Below, one piece after another: positions 10,407-18,469 of a stretch of DNA of 64,000 nucleotides. Location: positions 717,046-781,045 of the forward strand of contig NZ_LT575472.1 of NCBI RefSeq assembly GCF_900086595.1, given 5' to 3'. This DNA comes from Clostridium nigeriense. GTDB taxonomy: Bacteria > Bacillota > Clostridia > Clostridiales > Clostridiaceae. The position numbers and the translations under genes were made by a program. The notes beneath the pieces were generated by a model. The model did not search any database. It was not told where the DNA came from and saw only the letters and a list, made by a program, of their open reading frames with translations. The stretch's first letter is position 1; the number at the start of each line of letters is the position of its first letter.

Positions 10407-10985
10407 CTATTTACGATTTTTAGAAGACTCATAAGCATATTTACATCTTCTGAAGTGATCTTCATAGGAATCTTCTTTATTATCACAATAATCTTCATCC
10501 TTATGATGATTTTCATCGCCCTTTTTTACCCAACATTTGCAGTAATATTCATAATACTCTTTTTTCTTCTTATCTTCACAGTGATCTCTATGGTCGTGAT
10601 GGTTTTCTTCTTCTTTTTTATAGCAATTACAGTGTTTTTCATAAGAATTATCATCTTTTTTTTCGTCACAATGGTTTTTATGATGATTTTCTTCATCCTT
10701 TTTGCTCAAACATTTGCAATACTTTTCATAGCACTCTTTCTCTCTTTTATCTTCATCATATTTGCAGCACCTATCGTAGTCTCTATCTTTGTTCTTCTCG
10801 CAATGTCCATGATGTTTTTTGTTCTCATGGTTATTGCAACACATATCATAAGAATCATCTTCATATTCTTTATGAGGTTCCTTATAATAATCGCAATAAC
10901 ATTTATTTTCTTTTTTTAAAGGTTTTTCATTAAAAGAATCATTATCAAAGATAATATACCAATTATTATTTGAATTATTTGACAT
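10407..10985 (-). CDS. His/Cys/Lys/Asp-rich repeat protein, function unknown
   Basis: 192-residue, extremely hydrophilic protein made almost only of Asp, Glu, Lys, His, Cys, Tyr and Asn. Residues from about 85 to 175 are three imperfect repeats of 29-30 residues with the core YxxxCxC-x(2)-KKxxENHH-x(3-5)-(H/Y)C. Paired CxC, CC and HH motifs recur throughout, suggesting metal binding or a disulfide cross-linked structural (for example spore-surface) protein. There is no signal peptide and only a short nonrepetitive N terminus (NWYIIFDND). Its Shine-Dalgarno is GAGGATGG. The opposite strand is open and hydrophobic only because of this composition. I do not recognise a named family. Confidence 0.7.
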   Translation of the reverse strand: MSNNSNNNWYIIFDNDSFNEKPLKKENKCYCDYYKEPHKEYEDDSYDMCCNNHENKKHHGHCEKNKDRDYDRCCKYDEDKREKECYEKYCKCLSKKDEENHHKNHCDEKKDDNSYEKHCNCYKKEEENHHDHRDHCEDKKKKEYYEYYCKCWVKKGDENHHKDEDYCDNKEDSYEDHFRRCKYAYESSKNRK

Positions 10986-11095
10986 ATTAAACCCATCCTC
11001 ATTAGTTATAAATTTATTTGAACATTATAAAATATAATGCACATAGTCTATAATATGTTGCCCGTAATATAATTGTTACAAATAAATTAGATAGA

Positions 11096-11518
11096 TTATT
11101 TAATGAATCCTTTCTTTTTAGCCTTCTCTAAATCAAAGAAATATCCCATGCCAGTTTTTAATTTATAAAAGCCTAAGCTTTCATAAAATCCTTCTTTTCC
11201 TGGAGAGGCATAAAGTATAAAGTTACAATTTGGAGTACTTTTAATTATATTTTCTACAATTAATCTACCTATACCTTTTCCTTGATACGCTGGAAGAGTT
11301 GCTATATCATATATGGCTGAGTTACGTACCCCATCTGAAATAGCTCTTCCAAAGCCAACTAATTTATTATTATCAAAAACAAATATAACAGTGTAGCTAT
11401 TTTCAAAGGAGAGTTTATGAGTATCTACATCTACATAAGACATACCTACAGTTTTTAATATATTTTGAACTTCACTCCAATTAATATTTATGCAATTAGT
11501 TTGAATTTTTAAATTCAT
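11096..11518 (-). CDS. GNAT-family N-acetyltransferase
   Basis: Small cytoplasmic acetyl-CoA-dependent acetyltransferase (140 aa). The acetyl-CoA binding motif is YQGKGIGRLIVENII, the Q/R-x-x-G-x-G/A signature, preceded by the beta-4 strand (IYDIATLPA), and the C-terminal LYASPGKEGFYESLGF matches motif B. A TTG at 11533 lies within the ribosome binding site (ttGGAGGTa); the ATG at 11518, seven bases after GGAGGT, is the better start. It stands alone. The substrate cannot be deduced. Confidence 0.88.
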   Translation of the reverse strand: MNLKIQTNCININWSEVQNILKTVGMSYVDVDTHKLSFENSYTVIFVFDNNKLVGFGRAISDGVRNSAIYDIATLPAYQGKGIGRLIVENIIKSTPNCNFILYASPGKEGFYESLGFYKLKTGMGYFFDLEKAKKKGFIK

Positions 11519-11673
11519 AGTTTGTACCTCCAATAAATATATAATTTGATTTTAACATAAATTATATATTTAGAAATTTTTTCTATAAATTTTAAAAAAT
11601 CCTTTCATACAACGTATTTACTAAATGAGGAAGAAAGATTCCTTAAAGATTAAAGTAAAAGGAGAGGATTTTA

Positions 11674-12486
11674 ATGGCTTTAATTCAAAAACTTATTTCA
11701 TCAGACAAGTATAGTTTAAAGTGCCCTTATTCAATGACACCGAAGGGGGTGTGTATTCACAACACTGCAAATGATGCAACAGCATCAAATGAAATATCTT
11801 ATATGCAGACAAATACTAATTCAACATCATTTCATATTGCTGTAGATGATAATGAGGCAATTCTTGGAATACCACTTAATAGAAATGCTTGGCATGCAGG
11901 AGATGGAGGAAGTGGTGAAGGTAACAGATATTATATAGGTGTAGAAATTTGTTATTCAAAATCAGGAGGCGATAAATTTACTAATGCAGAAAAGAGAGCC
12001 TCAAAAGAAGTTGCAGCTTTACTAAAGCAATATGGATGGACAATAAGTAATGTTAAAAAACATCAGGATTTTAGTGGAAAGTATTGTCCGCATAGAACTT
12101 TGGATTTAGGATGGCAAAGATTCTTAAATATGATTCAAGGAGAACTTGATAATATTAACAATACTACAGAAATCTATAGGGTAAGAAAAACCTGGGAAGA
12201 TGCAGCATCACAAATTGGGGCTTTTAGTGTTTTTGAAAATGCTAAAGCTTGTGCAGATGCTAATCCTGGATATAGTGTATTTGATAGCAAAGGAATCAAG
12301 TTATATCCCTTGACTATAACAGTAGGATCAAAGGTTAAGGTAATAGGTACTAATTATGCAACTGGTGAAATTATACCAGATTGGGTTAAGCAAAACACCT
12401 ATACAGTAAGTCAAATAAGTGATACTAAGGCTTTATTAAAAGAAATAGCTAGTTGGGTTTATTTAAAGGATCTAGTGCTAGCGTAA
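11674..12486 (+). CDS. N-acetylmuramoyl-L-alanine amidase (endolysin-like, amidase_2)
   Basis: Zinc amidase that cleaves the MurNAc-L-Ala bond of peptidoglycan. The catalytic domain covers residues 1-155: the first Zn ligand is in CIHNTAND (about residue 28), the middle motif is FHIAVDD, and KHQDF and CPHRTL carry the catalytic residue and last ligand. Residues 165-215 (YRVRKTWEDAASQ to LYP) are a SPOR-like or linker module and 220-268 resembles an SH3-type wall-binding domain. There is no signal peptide, as in phage endolysins that exit through holins, but no holin or other phage gene is nearby. Likely a prophage remnant or a domesticated lysin; monocistronic. Confidence 0.9.
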   Translation: MALIQKLISSDKYSLKCPYSMTPKGVCIHNTANDATASNEISYMQTNTNSTSFHIAVDDNEAILGIPLNRNAWHAGDGGSGEGNRYYIGVEICYSKSGGDKFTNAEKRASKEVAALLKQYGWTISNVKKHQDFSGKYCPHRTLDLGWQRFLNMIQGELDNINNTTEIYRVRKTWEDAASQIGAFSVFENAKACADANPGYSVFDSKGIKLYPLTITVGSKVKVIGTNYATGEIIPDWVKQNTYTVSQISDTKALLKEIASWVYLKDLVLA

Positions 12487-12497
12487 TATTTATTATA

Positions 12498-12532
12498 AAA
12501 AGGTGCTGTAAAATATTACAGCACCTTTTTAT
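12498..12532 (+). terminator. Terminator of the amidase gene
   Basis: AAAGGTGCTGTAA and TTACAGCACCTTTTT form a 12-13 bp stem with a short AT loop and T run. Confidence 0.9.
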
Positions 12533-12624
12533 ATAATTTTCTACATTTATCTTTAGATAAATACACTAGATTTGAATAACAAATAAAAATTTTAAGAAAA
12601 TTTAAAATAATTTTAAAGAAAACG

Positions 12625-12653
12625 TTGACAGAGGTAAATGTTAGGAATATAAT
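12625..12653 (+). promoter_or_regulatory. Consensus promoter of the GntR/PTS operon
   Basis: TTGACA (12625-12630), 17-bp spacer, TATAAT (12648-12653): a perfect sigma-A promoter. Transcription should start near 12660, exactly where the operator palindrome begins, so such a strong promoter would need tight repression. Confidence 0.88.
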
Positions 12654-12659
12654 TTAAGC

Positions 12660-12691
12660 ATAAGTTATAACGTTATAACGTTATAACTTAT
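12660..12691 (+). promoter_or_regulatory. Operator: three tandem GTTATAAC palindromes
   Basis: Three head-to-tail copies of the self-complementary octamer GTTATAAC (12664-12671, 12672-12679, 12680-12687), extended on both sides by ATAA/TTAT to a perfect 32-bp palindrome. It covers the predicted start of transcription and ends 10 nt before the Shine-Dalgarno of the GntR gene. Half-site spacing would allow two or more overlapping dimers. Confidence 0.85.
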
Positions 12692-12713
12692 AAGATGATT
12701 AAGGAGAATGTAT

Positions 12714-13451
12714 ATGATAGATAAGGAGTCACAAATACCATTACATTATCAAATTTATACAGATATTTTAGAAAAAATAAAGAATAAAGAATACAAAGTA
12801 AACGATAAACTTCCATCAGAAAAAGAATTACAAGATATGTATGGAGTAAGTAGAATAACTGTAAGAAGAGCTATGGAAGATTTACAAAGAGAAGGTTATG
12901 CAGCTAAGTATAGGGGTATAGGAACTGTTGTATGCAAGCCAAAGAAAAACTTCAATTTAAGAATGCTAAGTAGCTTTAGTGAAGACAATGAAAAGTATGG
13001 TGAAAAGGCTAGTTCAATATTAGTAAAGTTTCAAGAGTTAATTGCAGATCAAAGAATATCTGACTTATTAAATTTAAATTCTTCTGAGAAAATTTTTTAC
13101 ATTGAACGTATTAGACTTAGTGGAGATACTGTAATTGGTTTACATAAAGCTTATATAAAAAAATTAAACAATTTGACTTTGAAAGAAGATGATTTTAAAG
13201 AAGATACTTCTTTATATAAATTACTAAAAGATAAGGGTATAAAAATAGATCATGCTGAAGAAAAATTAGAAGCAAAAATTTCAAATGAAGAATTGAATAA
13301 AATACTAAAAGTAGATAATATCATTCCAATATTTTACAAAGAAAGATTGACCTATGATTCTAATAATAGACCAGTAGAATATGTTGAAATGTACTATAAC
13401 GCTGATATGTATGAGTATTCAGTACTTCTAGATTTGAATAAAGATAAGTAA
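12714..13451 (+). CDS. GntR-family transcriptional regulator (HutC/UTRA type)
   Basis: DNA-binding regulator (245 aa). Residues 5-75 are the winged helix (PLHYQIYTDIL, LPSEKELQDMYGVSRITVRRAMEDL) and residues 90-240 the UTRA effector domain that senses sugar phosphates or related ligands in this subfamily. An ATG at 12708 is only one base from AAGGAG; the ATG at 12714 has seven-base spacing and gives MIDKESQIPLHYQ. It is the first gene of the operon and lies directly after the triple GTTATAAC palindrome, so autorepression and repression of the PTS genes are likely. The inducer is probably the phosphorylated PTS substrate. Confidence 0.92.
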   Translation: MIDKESQIPLHYQIYTDILEKIKNKEYKVNDKLPSEKELQDMYGVSRITVRRAMEDLQREGYAAKYRGIGTVVCKPKKNFNLRMLSSFSEDNEKYGEKASSILVKFQELIADQRISDLLNLNSSEKIFYIERIRLSGDTVIGLHKAYIKKLNNLTLKEDDFKEDTSLYKLLKDKGIKIDHAEEKLEAKISNEELNKILKVDNIIPIFYKERLTYDSNNRPVEYVEMYYNADMYEYSVLLDLNKDK

Positions 13452-13465
13452 ATAGGAGGTATAGT

Positions 13466-14200
13466 ATGGAAATTTTTGATATTCACTCTCATTTAGGAAA
13501 AACTAGCTCTGGAGAAGAAAATTCACCAGATCAAATAGTAAATGAGCTAAAGACTTATGGAATTTCAAAAGTTGGTATAAGCTGTCTTTCAGGAATATCA
13601 ACAAGAGAACAAAATGACTATATTTATAAAGCAATGAAAGCTCATCCAGACTTTATACAAGGATATGCGTTTATTAATCCTAAAGCTCCAGATGCATTAG
13701 AAGAAATTGATAGATGTTTGGGAGAATATAAAATGAATGGAGTTAAATTTCATTCTTGGAAACATGGTTACTATCCAGATAATACACCAGCTTTAGATGA
13801 AATTTTTAGGAAGATTGAATCTTATGGTGTACATGTTCAAACTCATGTAGGCACTGCACCATTTAGTACTCCATATACTTGGGCTGAATATGCTAGAAAA
13901 TTTCCTAATATAGATTTTTTATTCACTCATATAGGATATTACGAATTTGGTTTCTCTACTATAGAAGCAATAAAGGATTTAAAAAATGTATGGGTTGAAA
14001 CTTCTGGACAAATGGATGTAAATGTTTTAAGGAAGGCTATAGAAGTATTAGGACCAAAGCGCATATGTTTTGGAACTGATTGGCCATATAAACCAGTAAA
14101 TATAGAAATTGAAAAATTTAAGGAACTAGGATTAGCAGAAGAAGATTTAGAATGGATATTTAATAAAAATGCAAGATATTTATGGAGGATGGATAAGTAA
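13466..14200 (+). CDS. Metal-dependent amidohydrolase, TIM-barrel (amidohydro_2)
   Basis: Soluble hydrolase (244 aa) of the amidohydrolase-2 family, whose members act on lactones, amides or carboxylates. Expected metal ligands and active-site residues are present: DIHSHLG (HxH, residues 6-8), the Lys in GVKFHSWKHG, QTHVG near residue 133, FTHIG near 154, and the Asp in FGTDWP near 208. It starts after AGGAGG, and its TAA overlaps the ATG of the EIIA gene by one base, so it is translationally coupled to the PTS. A paralogue at 16722-17441 lacks most of these residues. Inferred role: hydrolysis of the imported phosphorylated substrate. Confidence 0.85.
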   Translation: MEIFDIHSHLGKTSSGEENSPDQIVNELKTYGISKVGISCLSGISTREQNDYIYKAMKAHPDFIQGYAFINPKAPDALEEIDRCLGEYKMNGVKFHSWKHGYYPDNTPALDEIFRKIESYGVHVQTHVGTAPFSTPYTWAEYARKFPNIDFLFTHIGYYEFGFSTIEAIKDLKNVWVETSGQMDVNVLRKAIEVLGPKRICFGTDWPYKPVNIEIEKFKELGLAEEDLEWIFNKNARYLWRMDK

Positions 14201-14589
14201 TGGTAAAAGTATTATTAGCAACACATGGTCAATTAGCAGCTGGATTAGTTAACTCTGCAAAGATGTTAATTGGAGATTTTGAAAATGTTGACTATATATC
14301 ATTTCATGAGGAAATGGGAATAGATCAGTTAAATGATGTATTTGAGGAAAAGGTTTTCGATATATCTGAGGAAAAACAATACTTAATATTATGCGATATT
14401 ATAGGCGGTTCTCCTTTTAATGTAGCAAGTAAATTTTCCTTTGAAAATCCAAATGTAGCTGTGTTTTATGGTATTAATCTTCCTTTATTAATTGAAGCTA
14501 TAATGCATAGTAAAGATAAAAATTTAAAAGAAGTTGTTGAAGAACTATTAAAAATAAACAAAGATACTATTGGCTTAAGTGCTATATAA
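14200..14589 (+). CDS. PTS EIIA, mannose/fructose/sorbose family
   Basis: Cytoplasmic phosphocarrier (129 aa) that takes phosphate from HPr. The active His9 is in LLATHGQLA, the ManX-type N-terminal motif, and CDIIGGSPFNVA is the conserved loop of the fold. Its ATG shares a base with the preceding stop. It is the first of four separate mannose-family PTS subunits (A, B, C, D) encoded in order, so the transporter is complete. Confidence 0.95.
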   Translation: MVKVLLATHGQLAAGLVNSAKMLIGDFENVDYISFHEEMGIDQLNDVFEEKVFDISEEKQYLILCDIIGGSPFNVASKFSFENPNVAVFYGINLPLLIEAIMHSKDKNLKEVVEELLKINKDTIGLSAI

Positions 14590-14610
14590 GATAAAAGAGG
14601 AGTGGTAAAT

Positions 14611-15099
14611 ATGAATATTACAGTATTTAGAATCGATGACAGACTTATACATGGACAAATAATAACAGCTTGGTTAGCTTATGCTGATGCAAAACAAATA
14701 GTTGTAGCTGATGATAAAGCAGCGAAAGATTCATTTCAACAAACATTATTAAAAATGGCAACTCCAGATAATGTACAATTAAAGATTATGACTTTAAGTG
14801 AAGCAAAGGAAGCTATAAAAAATGATGAGGATAACACTAAAACATTATTCTTAGCTAAGGGACCTAAAGAAGCATTAGAAATATTAGATTCTTCTGATGA
14901 AATAAGTAATATAAATGTAGGAAATTTAAATATGAAAAAGGGAAAAACAAAGGTGTTAGGAAACCTATGGGTTAACAATGAAGAAGTTGATGCTTTTGTA
15001 GCATTAAAGAGTAGAGGTATTAATCTAGAAGTTAGAGCTGTGCCTACAGAAAGAAGTCAAGATGTTATTGAACTACTTAAAAAAGAAAAATTAATATAA
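14611..15099 (+). CDS. PTS EIIB, mannose/fructose/sorbose family
   Basis: Phosphotransfer subunit (162 aa) that phosphorylates the sugar during transport. It begins MNITVFRIDDRLIHGQIITA, where the His in RLIHGQ is the phospho-accepting residue of this family. A GTG at 14602 lies inside the ribosome binding site (AGAGGAgtg); the ATG at 14611 has eight-base spacing and matches the usual family N terminus. Position between EIIA and EIIC is canonical. Confidence 0.95.
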   Translation: MNITVFRIDDRLIHGQIITAWLAYADAKQIVVADDKAAKDSFQQTLLKMATPDNVQLKIMTLSEAKEAIKNDEDNTKTLFLAKGPKEALEILDSSDEISNINVGNLNMKKGKTKVLGNLWVNNEEVDAFVALKSRGINLEVRAVPTERSQDVIELLKKEKLI

Positions 15100-15131
15100 C
15101 TTAATATTAAAATTTATAGGGGGAAGAGAAA

Positions 15132-15872
15132 ATGAGTCTTTTTTTACAAGCCTTTTTAGTAGCATTATTTGTTACAATTGCATTTATTGATTCGCACACT
15201 TTTCAAACACATATTTTTAGGCCTATATTTGTAGGACCAGTTGTTGGTTTAATTATGGGAGATTTTCAAACAGGTTTAACAGTAGGTGTAACTGTTGAAT
15301 TAATGTTCTTAGCAGTTATATTTGTTGGTACAGCTGTGCCACCGAATCCAACAATAAGTACAGCCATAGCAACTGCAGTTGCTATACTTGGTGGTGGTGG
15401 AACTGAGTTAGCAGTAGCAACAGCGTTACCAGTATCTTTTATTGGACAAATAGCAGAAACAGTTCAAAACTCAATTATTAATGTTTATTTTATGCACAGA
15501 GTAGATGATGCTGTAGATAAGCTAAATACAAAAGGAATAGTTTTAAATAATACTATATTTCCAATGTTAATGAATGCTGTATTATACGGAGTACCTACAT
15601 TCTTAGCTGTATATTTTGGAGCAGATTATGTTGCAAAAATTATAAGTGCTATTCCAGATAAAATAATCACTGGATTATCAGTTGGTGGGGGAATGGTAGG
15701 AGCAGTAGGATTTGCTTTACTATTAAGCTCTATTAAAACTAAGAGCATGTGGCCATTCCTATTCTTGGGATTTTTCTTTGCAGCATATTTAAATATAAAT
15801 ATGATAGGAATAGCTTTACTAGCAGTAGTATTCTCAGCTTTATATTATTACTTTAAACTTGCTAAGAATTAA
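15132..15872 (+). CDS. PTS EIIC, mannose/fructose/sorbose family
   Basis: Integral membrane subunit (246 aa) that with EIID forms the sugar channel. It is hydrophobic throughout, with about six to eight membrane segments, and contains FRPIFVGPVVGLIMGD and the GTAVPPNPTIS loop typical of EIIC-Man proteins. AGGGGGAAG lies seven bases before the ATG. The specific sugar cannot be told from sequence. Confidence 0.94.
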   Translation: MSLFLQAFLVALFVTIAFIDSHTFQTHIFRPIFVGPVVGLIMGDFQTGLTVGVTVELMFLAVIFVGTAVPPNPTISTAIATAVAILGGGGTELAVATALPVSFIGQIAETVQNSIINVYFMHRVDDAVDKLNTKGIVLNNTIFPMLMNAVLYGVPTFLAVYFGADYVAKIISAIPDKIITGLSVGGGMVGAVGFALLLSSIKTKSMWPFLFLGFFFAAYLNINMIGIALLAVVFSALYYYFKLAKN

Positions 15873-15884
15873 GGAGGGTATATC

Positions 15885-16700
15885 ATGGAAAAAAAGATAA
15901 CTAAAAAAGACCTATGGAAAGTTTTCTGGAACCAAATGACAATACGTTGTGCAAACAATTATGAAAGACAACAAAATGCAGGATTTACTCAAGCCTTAAT
16001 GCCTGTAATAGAAAAAATATATGATGATCCTGAAGATAAGAAAGAAGCATATAACAGACATATGGAGTATTTTCTTACACAAGATATGGTTTCATCTATA
16101 CCAGTTGGAATAAGTATAGCAATGGAAGAAAAGCATGCAGAGGATCCTGAAGAGGTAGATCCAAGTTCTATAAATGCAGTGAAAACAGCTTTAATGGGAC
16201 CTTTAGCTGGGCTTGGAGACTCGCTTTTAAATGGTACAGCAAGACCAATACTTGCAAGTTTAGCAATTTCATTAGTAAATGCAGGTACAGGTTGGTTAGG
16301 ACCAATATTATTTGTAATTGGTATGAGTGTTATTTCAATTGGAATAAGATATTTGGGTGTATTCCAAGGATATAAGCAAGGTGTTAAATTAGTTGATAAG
16401 ATTCAATCAAGTGGATTAATTTCAAAGATAACAGATATAGCAGGTATTGCTGCATACACAATTGTTGGAGGTTTTATACCAGCTTTAATTTATATGAAAA
16501 TACCAATAGAAATTTCATCTGGTGATACTGTAATAAGCATTCAACAAACATTAGACGGACTTATGCCAGGAGTTTTAGGACTAGCTTATACAGGAATAAT
16601 GTACTACTTAATAACTAAGAAAAAAATATCAGCAGTTAAATTAATATTTATAACAATGATAGTAGCTATTATAGGAGTATATTTAGGAATATTAGGCTAA
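15885..16700 (+). CDS. PTS EIID, mannose/fructose/sorbose family
   Basis: Membrane partner of EIIC (271 aa). The amphipathic N-terminal third has NYERQQNAGF and the ...YNRHMEYFLTQ region, and ALMGPLAGLGDSL is the conserved glycine-rich motif; the C-terminal half has several membrane helices. It starts 12 nt after EIIC behind AAGGAGG. Completes the four-subunit permease. Confidence 0.95.
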   Translation: MEKKITKKDLWKVFWNQMTIRCANNYERQQNAGFTQALMPVIEKIYDDPEDKKEAYNRHMEYFLTQDMVSSIPVGISIAMEEKHAEDPEEVDPSSINAVKTALMGPLAGLGDSLLNGTARPILASLAISLVNAGTGWLGPILFVIGMSVISIGIRYLGVFQGYKQGVKLVDKIQSSGLISKITDIAGIAAYTIVGGFIPALIYMKIPIEISSGDTVISIQQTLDGLMPGVLGLAYTGIMYYLITKKKISAVKLIFITMIVAIIGVYLGILG

Positions 16701-16721
16701 GTTAAAAAGGAGTTGAAAGTA

Positions 16722-17441
16722 ATGATTATTGACATTCATGCTCATGTTAATAGAGAAAACAATATATATAAAGATTCAGAGCTTTTTGAAGATATGGAGA
16801 AAAATAATGTTGACTTAAGGGTAGTTTCAACTATGGAAGGAACCTCTATAAAAGAAGCCAATACTTATATATCAAATTTAGTTGAAAAAAATAGCAATAA
16901 ACTTATAGGGTGTGCAGTTATTAATCCTAAATTAGATTCAGCAATAGACGATATAAATCATGCAATTTCATTAGGTAATATAAAAATGGTAGAATTTAAT
17001 TCCTTTGAGCATGGATACTATCCTGATAATTGTAAAAATCTAGAGAAGGTTTTAGAAGTTATAGAAAAAAACAATATTATTGTAAAGACTTTTACTGGAA
17101 TTGGAGCTAGATCAATGCCACATCAATGGGAAACAATAGCTAAGAAATTCCCAAAAGTTAAGTTTATATTTCTTCATATGGGATGTTTTGATTATGGATA
17201 TAACTGTATAGATATTGCAAAAAGAAATGATAATATTTATGTTGAAACATCTAACCAATATGAAATGCAAATACTAAAAAAAGCTTTTAATAATTTAGAT
17301 AAATCAAAAATTGTTTTTGGAAGTTCATTTCCAGATAGATTTACTAAGTGTTCAATAGATATATTTGATATGTTTAAGTTAGAAAAAGAGGAAGTAAAGA
17401 GTATTTTTAGTGAGAATGCTAAGAAAATATTAAATTTATAG
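16722..17441 (+). CDS. Amidohydrolase-like protein with degenerate active site
   Basis: Paralogue of the product of 13466-14200 (239 aa), collinear with it over the whole length, for example HGYYPDN, the KFP strand and the VETS strand. It keeps HxH (DIHAHV), but where the first enzyme has GVKFHSWKHG it has MVEFNSFEHG; QTHVG becomes KTFTG; FGTDWP becomes FGSSFP. The bridging Lys, a His ligand and the catalytic Asp are therefore lost, while FLHMG is kept. A TTG at 16713 is next to the Shine-Dalgarno; ATG at 16722 is preferred. It may be a regulatory or heterodimer partner, or have different chemistry. Confidence 0.8.
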   Translation: MIIDIHAHVNRENNIYKDSELFEDMEKNNVDLRVVSTMEGTSIKEANTYISNLVEKNSNKLIGCAVINPKLDSAIDDINHAISLGNIKMVEFNSFEHGYYPDNCKNLEKVLEVIEKNNIIVKTFTGIGARSMPHQWETIAKKFPKVKFIFLHMGCFDYGYNCIDIAKRNDNIYVETSNQYEMQILKKAFNNLDKSKIVFGSSFPDRFTKCSIDIFDMFKLEKEEVKSIFSENAKKILNL

Positions 17442-17476
17442 ACTAACTTTAAGATAGAAGGGTGGTATAGGATAAT

Positions 17477-18469
17477 ATGGTACATAATCCAGAAGTCATA
17501 AGAAACCTATTACCTGATAAGGTGAAAAAAAGCTTTGATGATATAGTTAATCAAGTTGTACTTGGAGCTAGTAATCATATTAGAATGATAGGAGATATGA
17601 TTGAAGCTATAGCATTAGAAGGAAAAGAAAAATCAGAAGATGTAATGACTATAGTTGATAAAATAAAAGAAGTAACAAAGTATTTTATTGCTACAAGAGG
17701 AGAAGCAAGCCAAGCTATAAGCAATGCTATTTATATAATGATAGAAGGTATAAATAATTATAGCAGCACTGATGATATTGATTATGTAGTTAGTAAAATA
17801 ATAGAGAAAAAAGATAATTATAATAAAAAATCTAAAGAAGATATAGATAAAGTAGTTGAATATTCAGTAAAAGTAGCTAAAGATATGGGAAATATATTTG
17901 TATATGATTATTCAAGTACAGTTGAAAAGTTCTTAAGGGCTTTAGTAAGAAATAATAAAAAATATACTATTTATATTGCAGAGAGTAGAGTAATTGATGG
18001 GGGATATCCTTTTGTAAAGGCATGTGAAGAATCAGGACATGATATAAAATTTATTCCAGATTCAGCAATAATGTATAATTTAGTTAAATGTGATGCAGCA
18101 TTTATGGGAGCAGAAACCTTCTTTGCTGATGGAACTGGATTTAATACAACTGGATCGGATATTGTAGGATTAGTATGTCATACTTACAATATACCTCTAT
18201 ATTTCTTAACTCCTATGATAAAATTAGATACAAGACCTATTTATGGTGGAAGAAAGAATATTGTATTTAATGATTTGAAAAAGAAGTTATCTAGTAGCTG
18301 GAGTAAAGATATAAATGTTGATAAGATAGATTTTGTTACTCCTGAATTAATTGGAGTAAGTCCAGAACATATAAGAGCATTTATAACAGAGTTTGGAGTT
18401 ATACCAAGTAAGCAACTTTATAATATTAGTTTAGATTATAGTAAAAGTATGAAAGAAGGTTTAGAGTAA
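17477..18469 (+). CDS. eIF2B/MtnA-like sugar-phosphate isomerase
   Basis: 330-residue protein of the eIF-2B alpha/beta/delta superfamily, which in bacteria and archaea includes methylthioribose-1-phosphate and ribose-1,5-bisphosphate isomerases. Residues 1-130 are the helical N-terminal domain; the Rossmann-like C-terminal domain contains YIAESRVIDGGY, FIPDSAIMY and GAETFFADG, equivalents of the E-x-R, T-D-S-A and G-A-D-x-x-x-x-N-G motifs, with GAE in place of GAD. Its position in a PTS operon suggests aldose-ketose isomerisation of the phosphorylated intermediate. The overlap of its TAA with the next ATG shows tight coupling. Function is inferred from fold and context. Confidence 0.75.
   Translation: MVHNPEVIRNLLPDKVKKSFDDIVNQVVLGASNHIRMIGDMIEAIALEGKEKSEDVMTIVDKIKEVTKYFIATRGEASQAISNAIYIMIEGINNYSSTDDIDYVVSKIIEKKDNYNKKSKEDIDKVVEYSVKVAKDMGNIFVYDYSSTVEKFLRALVRNNKKYTIYIAESRVIDGGYPFVKACEESGHDIKFIPDSAIMYNLVKCDAAFMGAETFFADGTGFNTTGSDIVGLVCHTYNIPLYFLTPMIKLDTRPIYGGRKNIVFNDLKKKLSSSWSKDINVDKIDFVTPELIGVSPEHIRAFITEFGVIPSKQLYNISLDYSKSMKEGLE

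Noticed and set aside
10455..10919. Very hydrophobic open frame opposite the His/Cys-rich gene
   Set aside because: Its Ile/Phe/Met-rich composition is the mirror of a Lys/Asp/Glu/His-rich gene on the other strand; it has no ribosome binding site.
11674..12486. Prophage region around the endolysin-like amidase
   Set aside because: No holin, structural, integrase or att-like sequences nearby; only the lysin is phage-like.
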